11,211 bases of DNA, from NCBI GenBank assembly GCA_038231615.1, contig JBBRLA010000242.1, forward strand, positions 1 through 11,211, given 5' to 3'. Shown one piece after another: positions 1 through 5,524 of the stretch. The stretch is from JBBRLA01 sp038231615. GTDB lineage: Bacteria; Myxococcota_A; Polyangia; Palsa-1104; JAEUJZ01. The position numbers were made by a program, and so were the translations under genes. Under the pieces are notes generated by a model. It was not told the DNA's origin. It saw nothing but the letters and a program-made list of their open reading frames with translations, and did not search any database. How positions within the stretch are numbered: the stretch's first letter is position 1; the number at the start of each line of letters is the position of its first letter.

Positions 1-1
1 G

Positions 2-304
2 CGCTTGCCTGATACGGACGTGCACCTGGTCCACCGCGGCGCGCGCTTCGATCGGGTGAAGCCGGATAACCACGAGGCTCTTCAGCAGGCCGCGAATCAG
101 GGATCGCTGCACCTGCACACATCCTGTCGCCCGACGGAGATTCTTTCCGACCGCGTCGAGCTGGAAGACAAAGAAGGTCGCCGCCCTATACCTTGCGACT
201 ACATCTTCGTCCTGATCGGTAGCGAGCCGCCCGTCAAATGGCTATCTCAGATCGGCGTCGAGACCCGAACCTTTCAGGGCGAACCACACCCTGCCTACAC
301 TTGA
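2..304 (+). CDS. FAD/NAD(P)-dependent pyridine nucleotide oxidoreductase, C-terminal fragment
   Basis: This is the last 100 codons of a gene that starts left of the window; the frame is open to the edge and ends at TGA 302-304. The visible part fits the C-terminal portion of the thioredoxin-reductase-like (YpdA/TrxB-type) flavoprotein fold. There is a strand 'DVHLVHRGARFDRVKPDN', which in this family is the end of the NAD(P)-binding subdomain. Then comes an acidic 'ELEDKEG' turn, and then 'CDYIFVLIGSEPPVKWLSQIGVE', the segment where the FAD domain resumes and which normally carries the conserved 'hhhhG..P' turn. The protein probably moves electrons from NAD(P)H to a small disulfide or low-molecular-weight thiol, but the FAD-binding GxGxxG motif and any redox CXXC would be upstream and cannot be checked. 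Nothing downstream looks co-transcribed with it; the next 230 bases are scrambled. The family call is fairly sure, the substrate unknown. Confidence 0.75.
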   Translation, partial: RLPDTDVHLVHRGARFDRVKPDNHEALQQAANQGSLHLHTSCRPTEILSDRVELEDKEGRRPIPCDYIFVLIGSEPPVKWLSQIGVETRTFQGEPHPAYT

Positions 305-398
305 GAGAAGCTGACCGTCCCAGCTCCTCATCCGCTCGGTCTCATGAGCGACAAACCTTCGCCCTTGACGTCTTGCGAGCGGCGCTTAGCTCTTCTGG

Positions 399-533
399 AT
401 GGAAGCAGGGCGCCGGCCGACAAAGAAGCCCAAGGCCCGACTCAAGAGGAAGGAGGCTCGGCCCGGCAAGGCCCGGCCCAAGGAGACCCAAGAGCAGCGC
501 GCCACCCGCATCAGGGCCCGCACCGCGGAAAGA
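399..533 (+). other. Lys/Arg-rich short coding-like stretch, probable gene fragment
   Basis: The 305-535 gap holds no recognisable gene. From an ATG at 399, about 45 codons read as a very basic peptide (many KK, RK and RP pairs, e.g. 'RRPTKKPKARLKRKEARPG'). Third positions are mostly G or C, as in the genuine genes of this window. After about 530 this bias fades, and the frame soon enters out-of-frame translation of the DUF4276 remnant. No good Shine-Dalgarno precedes the ATG and no domain is recognised. It could be the 5' end of a lost gene, cut by the event that brought in the DUF4276 sequence, or chance coding potential in GC-rich DNA. An 8-nt loop hairpin, CGCTC/GAGCG (333-350), lies between it and the upstream stop but has no T-run, so I do not call it a terminator. 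Confidence 0.3.
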
Positions 534-534
534 G

Positions 535-909
535 AAGATTCTGGCCAAGATGTGCCTGGCAGGTGTGCCCATGGCGCTGGTATATCTGGTATGCATAGAG
601 AGAGAATTCGAATCCTGGTTGTTGTTTGACCACAAAATGCTTGAACGCGTGCTTTCTACGAAGGAGTACCCGGGGCGTGTCCCCAAGCAGGGAACGCCTG
701 ACCAGCACAAGAATCCAAAAGGGGCAATGACCTCGTTCTTCAAGAAGTTAGCTGGAAAGGTCTATGTCGACCTGCAATTTGCGCAAAGGTTCGCCAAGCA
801 TTTGACGTCACTCAACCACTTGCGGAAATGCGATACGTTCAAGCGATTCGAGGAGCACGTCACCGCGCTGCATAGGGTGGGCATGACTCCACGACGAGAG
901 CCAGTTTGA
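535..909 (+). pseudogene. DUF4276-family protein, C-terminal remnant
   Basis: Read in the frame ending at TGA 907-909, this stretch gives the C-terminal half of a DUF4276-like protein. Family-typical landmarks are visible: 'LVCIEREFESWLL' (about 586-624), corresponding to the family's 'EFEAWLL' block; 'NPKGAMTSFF' (712-741); and 'LRKCDTFKRFEEHV' (820-861), corresponding to the 'LR.CpSF.rf' block. The family's N-terminal half, with its 'vEG.tE' strand, is absent; before about 535 the frame reads Pro/Arg-rich nonsense. DUF4276 proteins are about 200 residues and are often found beside AAA ATPases in mobile or defence-type loci; no such partner is here. Codons such as gta, tat, ata, aga, gaa, ttg and ttt are commoner than in the neighbours, pointing to horizontal origin. 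An ATG at 550 could give a 119-residue product with only a weak SD, so expression as a short protein cannot be excluded. The stop overlaps the next gene's TTG start. Confidence 0.7.
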
Positions 910-2282
910 GCTGGTTCATCTCATCGGTCGAATTACTTGGCCTTGCGCTGGTTGTCTTGCTGCTCCCCGTTCCCGGCGGCAATCTCCGCGCGTCCGAGGA
1001 CCGTTCCCCCCTGGACACCGACTCCGCCTACGAGACCACCCCCGCACTTCACTCCACCGCGCCGGTCCTGGGCCCGATCCTCGCCCCCGTCCAAATCGAA
1101 CTCTTCCTTCCCGTCGGAAGCACCCTGTCGACCCAAATCCTTCCCGTCCTGCTGCGCCTAGCCCGCGAAGCGCAGGACGTGCGCCTGACCTACCATCTGG
1201 TCCCCGTCGGCAGCACCCAGGCGGACCGCGGCGCCCAGATCCTGTGGGAGGCCTGGCTAAAGGACCGATTCTGGCCGGTCTGCGAGTTCCTTCATTCCCA
1301 CCCGGATCTGGTCCTGCCCGAGAACGAGCCCGCTCTTCTGCAGGCCCTCGCCAGCCTCGGTGTCGCCCAGGCGCCCCTGCGGGAGGCGCTCAAGGTCCAC
1401 CGCCACGCCCTGAAGGTCGCCGAGGAATGGCGCAGCCAGCGCCCAATTGTCAGCTATCCGCCCGAAGTCTGGATCAATGGCAAGCGCCTTCGCAGCGTCC
1501 AGAAAGAAGACCCGCTGCGCCTGGAGATCGCCCAGGCACGAGAACGGGCCCAGGAACTCCTGTCCGACGGCGTACCACCCGACAAGGTGTACGATCGTCT
1601 CTTGCGCAAAGAGCGCCCCGGTGAACAGGCCCGCGGCGCGACCTTCATCGACAGCCCCGGCGAGCCGGGGGGACACGCCGGACGGGCCTTCATCGAGGTA
1701 CAGGATGCCCCCTCCCGTGGCCCTCGCGTCGCCCCGGTCAGGCTGGTTCTCTTCGGCGCCATGGACCTGTATGGTACCCACGCCTTCGCCACGCCCCTCA
1801 GGCAGGTGATCAGCCGCCATCCGGATCGCCTGTGCCTTTACTTCAAGCACGTCCCCACCACCGCTGCCAGCAGGCAGACCGCCCTGCTTCTGGCACAGCT
1901 TGGCCGGGTGTCCCCGGAAAAATTCTTCCAGGCCTATGACCTGCTGTCCCAGGCGCTGGACCATCAATTCCGCTTGAATCAGACCGAGGTGACCCGCCTC
2001 CTTGCGCAGGTGGGTGTCGACCCGCGGAAGCTCGCGGCGGCGGCCGAAAGGGACGCCCAGCGGCTGGTCGATGGCGACATCGCGCAGGCGCAATCGCTGG
2101 GTCTCACCAACGGGCCGGCCCTCGCGGTCAATGGCATCCTCTTGCGCAGCGTGCCGTCTATCGACGCACTGGACAGCCTGGTTCGGGCAGAGCTAGATCT
2201 CGGCTTTCTGGAACGCCTCCGACAGAGGCGAACCGAGACCCACGGCAAAGGCCCCGCATCGCCGGGTCGCCCTGCTCCATAA
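906..2282 (+). CDS. Exported protein with two DsbA/thioredoxin-like domains lacking CXXC
   Basis: This is a 458-residue protein. A hydrophobic N-terminus (residues 8-21, 'VELLGLALVVLLLP') looks like a signal peptide or anchor, but it lacks the usual basic residues before it. Domain 1 (about 60-220) starts with strand 'PVQIELFLPVGST' and ends with 'YPPEVWINGKRL'. Domain 2 (about 276-435) starts with 'APVRLVLFGAMDLYGTHAF' and ends with 'GLTNGPALAVNG'. Each layout matches a DsbA-type oxidoreductase: first strand, active-site helix, helical insert, cis-Pro loop, 'NG' turn. The Pro of the cis-Pro loop is present (P186 or neighbour; P404), but both CXXC sites are replaced ('PVGSTLST' and 'MDLYGTHAF'). 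Only two cysteines exist (C126, C310), neither at an active site. Disulfide exchange is therefore unlikely; a periplasmic binding or scaffold role is more plausible. The only in-frame start after the stop at 873-875 is TTG 906, with no clear SD, so the start may have been altered by the upstream rearrangement. The gene converges on 2293-2778 with a 10-bp gap. Confidence 0.72.
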   Translation: MSWFISSVELLGLALVVLLLPVPGGNLRASEDRSPLDTDSAYETTPALHSTAPVLGPILAPVQIELFLPVGSTLSTQILPVLLRLAREAQDVRLTYHLVPVGSTQADRGAQILWEAWLKDRFWPVCEFLHSHPDLVLPENEPALLQALASLGVAQAPLREALKVHRHALKVAEEWRSQRPIVSYPPEVWINGKRLRSVQKEDPLRLEIAQARERAQELLSDGVPPDKVYDRLLRKERPGEQARGATFIDSPGEPGGHAGRAFIEVQDAPSRGPRVAPVRLVLFGAMDLYGTHAFATPLRQVISRHPDRLCLYFKHVPTTAASRQTALLLAQLGRVSPEKFFQAYDLLSQALDHQFRLNQTEVTRLLAQVGVDPRKLAAAAERDAQRLVDGDIAQAQSLGLTNGPALAVNGILLRSVPSIDALDSLVRAELDLGFLERLRQRRTETHGKGPASPGRPAP

Positions 2283-2292
2283 ACACCCCCGA

Positions 2293-2778
2293 TCAGGGAA
2301 CGATCTGGGTGCGAAGCTGGTACCGGGCGATGGCGTCGGAGGTGAGGCGAATCAGGTGGTCCCCCGCGGTCTGCAGCGTCTTCTGTGCCGAGAGCTGCTG
2401 TTGATCCCCGGCGATCTGGAACACGTCCCGCCCCATCGTCGAATAGATCTGCTGGCTGCCGCAGCCCAGTTCATTCCACTCGATCTGGGTGCTGTTCCCC
2501 GCGGACAGTTCCTGGGTGAAGAGCAGCAATACCCGCACCTGGGCCGGGCCGGGCGTCCGAAAGATGAACTTCCGCTCGCCGGGCAGCGTGCCCTCCAGGA
2601 ACTCTGACTCGGTCAGGACACAGCCCCCGGCAGTATTGCAGATCGGGTAGCTGCCATCGCATATGTTGTTTGACCGGACGCCGGTGAAACCGCCCAGGTC
2701 CGTCCCGCAGGCTGGCCCAAGAACCAGCACCAGGGCCGAAAAAAGTCCCGGAAAAAGGAGGCGCTTGTTACTCGCCAC
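2293..2778 (-). CDS. Small cysteine-containing lipoprotein, unknown function
   Basis: The product has 161 residues. A basic start ('MASNKR') precedes a hydrophobic stretch (residues 7-20) and 'LGPAC' with C24 as the likely lipidated cysteine; the lipobox is imperfect, with Gly at -3. The mature part has a Cys cluster (C40, C47, C53, plus C106) around 'ICDGSYPICNTAGGC', then a region with alternating hydrophobic residues ('FIFRTPGPAQVRVLLLFT') suggesting a beta-sandwich. I do not recognise the family. The start is GTG 2778, chosen because GAGGGAG lies about 9 nt upstream on the minus strand. It overlaps the 3' end of the propeller lipoprotein gene by 11 bp, so the two are very likely translationally coupled and act together. 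It is the last gene of the three-gene minus operon. A periplasm- or surface-facing binding role is inferred only from the lipoprotein signal and context. Confidence 0.75.
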   Translation of the reverse strand: MASNKRLLFPGLFSALVLVLGPACGTDLGGFTGVRSNNICDGSYPICNTAGGCVLTESEFLEGTLPGERKFIFRTPGPAQVRVLLLFTQELSAGNSTQIEWNELGCGSQQIYSTMGRDVFQIAGDQQQLSAQKTLQTAGDHLIRLTSDAIARYQLRTQIVP

Positions 2779-3907
2779 GGATGATCACTCCCTCGGCGCC
2801 GGTGATGTAGATGACACCGCTTTTTGCAAAGCTCCAGATCCCCTCCAGGCGGTGATCGGTCACGCCCGATTCGTCGGTGGCGCCAGGCACGCCGGGCTTG
2901 CCCTTGCAGGTCGATTCGCTCAGCCGGGTGATCGCCCCCTCCCACCCGATGAGGACCGCCGCCCCCGATGGAGTGACCACGCCGTTGCGGTAGTAGGCCT
3001 TGGGCAGGGGCCCGCTCCCGCAGCCGGGGTCCACGGTGGCTCCGTAATCGAAGATGTTGCCCATGTTCATGGTTGACTTGCGCAAGATCGAGCCGGTCAG
3101 CCCGACGGCGTAGACGTTGTCCGGCGCGCTGCCGAATACGCCCGCAAGGGTGGTGGTAAATCCGTTGGGCGAGACCGGCTGCCAGTTGTTCATCTCGTCA
3201 TAATGGAAGACAAAACCGGTCGCGCCCACGGCGTAGATGTCGCATTTCGACGTCGGCAGGTTGCAGCGGTTCCCCTCGGCAGATACGCCGGAGATCGCCG
3301 CCAGGCTTTCGACCATCAATGGCGCCGGCGGCGTCCCCCAGAGGCCCTTGTCGCGCTTGATCCACGTCCCGCCGTTGCCCACGGCCACGGCGTTGCTCTT
3401 GTAGGAAAACACCCCGAAGAGGTCGGTCGTGAAGGCCGGATCGTTGGGCATGGCCTTCTTCGGCGTCTCCACGTTCCAGACATTGCCATCGTAGTGCAGG
3501 ATCGTCCCGCCCAGGCCGACGGCATAGACGTCGGAGCCGCTGGTGCCATGTATGCCGTGCAGGTCCTTCTGCGCGGGGCTCTGCATGCGGGTGAAGGACA
3601 GGGTCGGAGGTCCCAGGTCCACGACCTCGGACGGGGTCGCCCGCAGGATGACGCCGCCGGTGCCCACCGCGAAGAAGTGATCCGCACTCTCGCCCCAGAT
3701 CGAAAAGAGGGTCGGCTCGCCGCTCATGGGCGGGCGGATGACGGTCCAGCGCCGCTGTGCCGGCGTCAGCCCCAGGTCAATCGTCGAGGCCGCACCCGCA
3801 TCCCGCGCCGACACGGTCGGATCCGCGCAGCCCGCCAGCACGACGCCGGCCAGCACCACCGAGGCCAGGGCCCTGGGGACTGCCGAAACCAGAAGACGAA
3901 TGCTCAT
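2768..3907 (-). CDS. Seven-repeat beta-propeller-like lipoprotein
   Basis: This is a 379-residue lipoprotein. 'MSIRLL...VVLAGVVLAGC' ends in a clean lipobox (LAGC, C27). The mature part is built of repeats of the form 'LxGIxG..sdxVYAVGxxGxIlhyd.xxW'. They are visible near residues 67 (LFSIWG), 116 (LHGIHG), 163 (LFGVFS), 202 (LAAISG), 254 (LAGVFG), about 317 (AVLIGWEGAITRL) and 354 (LEGIWS), each followed by an 'AVG..G.I' strand. Seven repeats fit a seven-bladed propeller of the kind seen in BNR/YCF48-like and related lipoproteins of myxobacteria; the exact family is not assignable by eye. Blades 4 and 6 carry Cys pairs (C215/C222; C296, C334) that may form disulfides. Its ATG (3905-3907) overlaps the TGA of the PEGA gene by 4 bp, and its 3' end overlaps the small lipoprotein gene. 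It is probably a surface or periplasmic binding protein; no catalytic motif is seen. Confidence 0.82.
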   Translation of the reverse strand: MSIRLLVSAVPRALASVVLAGVVLAGCADPTVSARDAGAASTIDLGLTPAQRRWTVIRPPMSGEPTLFSIWGESADHFFAVGTGGVILRATPSEVVDLGPPTLSFTRMQSPAQKDLHGIHGTSGSDVYAVGLGGTILHYDGNVWNVETPKKAMPNDPAFTTDLFGVFSYKSNAVAVGNGGTWIKRDKGLWGTPPAPLMVESLAAISGVSAEGNRCNLPTSKCDIYAVGATGFVFHYDEMNNWQPVSPNGFTTTLAGVFGSAPDNVYAVGLTGSILRKSTMNMGNIFDYGATVDPGCGSGPLPKAYYRNGVVTPSGAAVLIGWEGAITRLSESTCKGKPGVPGATDESGVTDHRLEGIWSFAKSGVIYITGAEGVIIRGE

Positions 3908-4497
3908 CGCTCCAGCGAGACCGCTAGGGTGCGGGTCTCTCCTTTTTCAACGGTCACGGAGACCTCCTTGCGCAAGGAACCGTCCCTGCTGACGAAGACC
4001 AGCATGTGGATCCCGGGCGGTACGTGAGCCCGGGAAAGCGGCGTGTTGCCCAAAAAACGGCCGCGGCGGCCGTCCAGGTACACCCTGGCGCTCGGCCAGG
4101 CGTTGCAGTTGAGAAATCCGCTATCGGCGGCGTCCGACGATCCTGCCAAGGGGTCCATCGGGCCCCCGACCCCGGCCGCCCGGTCTGGCTGGGCGGGGTG
4201 CGAAAAGGGATGGAAAAAAATCAGTGCACCCCCCACCGCGGCGACGAAAATCGCCACGATGGCCAAAAGGACGTACCCGCGCGTCCGTTGTCCGGCCTCA
4301 CTCGATTCCGGCGCCCCGGCCAGGGCCAGCGTCCGTTCGGCAATCAAGTGGGCTGTGGCATGCTCGTCCGACGACTCCACGGCGGCTGAGCATAACCCAT
4401 GTTCCGGCTTCTTTCTATCTTGTGCTTCGCTCAAATCAGGTGAGATGCTGAAAACTCTTTTGTCGTATCGGTATCGGGCCTTGTCCCGGTCCTTCAT
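3904..4497 (-). CDS. Single-pass membrane protein with C-terminal PEGA domain
   Basis: With the ATG at 4497 the product is 197 residues. A charged, probably cytoplasmic N-terminal part (1-73) is followed by a transmembrane helix (74-98, 'GYVLLAIVAIFVAAVGGALIFF'-like) and a short Asp/Pro/Ser-rich linker. The C-terminus (about 126-197) is a PEGA-type beta domain: 'ARVYLDGR..FLGNTPLSRAHVPPGIHMLVF' and 'RKEVSVTVEKGETRTLAVSL'. PEGA domains sit on the extracytoplasmic side and are often C-terminal to Ser/Thr kinases; here the kinase is missing. The start is uncertain. No Shine-Dalgarno precedes ATG 4497, and codons about 4380-4460 are A/T-rich at third positions, so TTG 4434 or GTG 4380 could be the true start, leaving a larger divergent promoter region. 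It is first in the operon, overlapping the propeller gene by 4 bp, and probably anchors a complex with the two lipoproteins (inference). Confidence 0.75.
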   Translation of the reverse strand: MKDRDKARYRYDKRVFSISPDLSEAQDRKKPEHGLCSAAVESSDEHATAHLIAERTLALAGAPESSEAGQRTRGYVLLAIVAIFVAAVGGALIFFHPFSHPAQPDRAAGVGGPMDPLAGSSDAADSGFLNCNAWPSARVYLDGRRGRFLGNTPLSRAHVPPGIHMLVFVSRDGSLRKEVSVTVEKGETRTLAVSLER

Positions 4498-4507
4498 TAG
4501 GCGTCGC
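4381..4507. promoter_or_regulatory. Candidate divergent promoter region between PEGA and DUF1684 genes
   Basis: The strip about 4390-4500 is clearly more A/T-rich than its flanks and lies between two divergent genes. If the minus gene starts at GTG 4380 or TTG 4434 rather than ATG 4497, this strip is noncoding and must hold both promoters. A short imperfect duplication, TATCGGTATCGG, lies at about 4467-4478. No confident -35/-10 pair can be named on either strand. Confidence 0.3.
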
Positions 4508-5482
4508 ATGATGGAGCAACCGCTAAAGCCCCGGCGATCCTTGGCCCCGAGGATCATCCTGTTCTGCCTCCTGGTCATGACGGTCCTGGTTGCCGGGACG
4601 GCCTTGCATCTGCTGGACCGAGCGCGGCGATCGGAAACAGAAGCAGCGACGGAGCTGGATCACCGATTCGGGCCCGAGCGGAAGGCGTTCCGCCAGCACA
4701 AAGACGAGGAGCTGCGGGGGGAACTGAGCCCGCTCGGCAGAATCGACTACCTGCACCTGGATGCGGGCGAGAGCCGGGTGGGGCCCGATGCGGCGGCGCA
4801 GGTGCGGTTGCCGGCGGAGGCGATGGCCCCCTATGTCGGGGACTTGCGCCTGGTGGCGCCGCCCGGGGCAGGCAGGCTGATCATGCGCGCCCACCCTGGG
4901 GTGCCGGTGAACGGGAAGCCCAGCACGGAGGGCGATCTGAAGAACGGCGACGTGATCGCGGTGGGCCGCGTTCGTCTGCTGGTGGCGGCGCTGCCCGCCC
5001 TGCCGGAGCTGGCGGTCTACGACCTGGAAGCGGCGCCCCGACGCGCCTACCAAGGGCTGCGCTACTACCCCGACGATTCACGCTACGTCGCTCTGGCCCA
5101 CCTTGAGCGCCATCCGGCGCCGCGCACCGTCACGGTGGAGGCCTCTCGGGGAGGCCCGCAGAAGATGCAGGCGATCGGCCTCCTGCACTTCGAGATTGCC
5201 GGGACACCCTGCTCGATGGAGGCCTTTGGGGAAGCGGGAGACCCGGCTCTTCTCTTTCTGATCTTCAAGGACCAGACCAACGGACAGCCCGACGGAAGCT
5301 ATGGTGCCGGGCGCTTTCTCTACGCCAGGGTCTGGCCGGGAGATGCAGTCCCGCTGGATTTCAACCAGGCCTGGAACCCGCTCTGCGCCTACTCGCACTA
5401 CTTCCACTGCCCGCTGCCCCCCAGGAGCAACAACCTCCCAGTGGCCTTGCCAGTCGGCGAAAAAGCCTACGCCGCCCACTGA
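4508..5482 (+). CDS. Membrane-anchored DUF1684 protein with FHA-like N-terminal region
   Basis: The product has 324 residues. An N-terminal basic segment and transmembrane helix (15-36) act as an uncleaved anchor. Residues about 40-75 resemble the charged helix of DUF1684 proteins. Residues 78-160 look FHA-like: 'GESRVGPDAAAQVRLP', then 'GVPVNGKP' and 'LKNGDVIAVGRVRLLV'. The C-terminal half holds the DUF1684 signature: 'FLIFKDQTNG', 'SYGAGRFLYA' (264-273), 'LDFNQAWNPLCAYSHYFHCP' (283-302) and 'LPVALPVGEKAY' (310-321). The paired cysteines C293 and C301 are part of that motif. The biochemical function of DUF1684 is unknown; the conserved Asn, Cys and Gly-Glu-Lys residues suggest a binding pocket. 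The start is taken at ATG 4508, with a weak TAGGCG upstream. ATG 4445, with an AGGTG only 2 nt upstream, would add 21 residues. It is divergent from the PEGA operon, and the mannanase gene follows after 42 bp on the same strand. Confidence 0.88.
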   Translation: MMEQPLKPRRSLAPRIILFCLLVMTVLVAGTALHLLDRARRSETEAATELDHRFGPERKAFRQHKDEELRGELSPLGRIDYLHLDAGESRVGPDAAAQVRLPAEAMAPYVGDLRLVAPPGAGRLIMRAHPGVPVNGKPSTEGDLKNGDVIAVGRVRLLVAALPALPELAVYDLEAAPRRAYQGLRYYPDDSRYVALAHLERHPAPRTVTVEASRGGPQKMQAIGLLHFEIAGTPCSMEAFGEAGDPALLFLIFKDQTNGQPDGSYGAGRFLYARVWPGDAVPLDFNQAWNPLCAYSHYFHCPLPPRSNNLPVALPVGEKAYAAH

Positions 5483-5486
5483 GTAC

Positions 5487-5514
5487 TTGGATCGAGGAGG
5501 CCGCGCCCTACTAT
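5487..5514 (+). promoter_or_regulatory. Candidate sigma-70-like promoter for the mannanase gene
   Basis: TTGGAT (5487-5492) and TACTAT (5509-5514) are separated by 16 bp, each matching four of six consensus bases. Transcription would begin near 5521, only about 4 nt before ATG 5525, giving a nearly leaderless mRNA. That would explain why no Shine-Dalgarno precedes the ATG. A GAGGAGG at 5494-5500 lies within the spacer and is too far from the ATG (25 nt) to serve it. The alternative is read-through from the DUF1684 gene 42 bp upstream. Confidence 0.3.
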
Positions 5515-5524
5515 CATCCCATAG

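Noticed and set aside
333..350. CGCTC/GAGCG hairpin after the oxidoreductase stop, as a terminator
   Set aside because: Only five base pairs with an 8-nt loop and no following T-run.
1257..2093. 278-codon minus-strand open frame inside the DsbA-like gene
   Set aside because: No domain or start signal; explained by GC-rich third positions of the + strand gene.
4010..4500. N-terminal extension of the DUF1684 gene back to about 4043
   Set aside because: This part is antisense to the PEGA domain, which has a convincing protein match; homologous sequence begins only around the membrane anchor.
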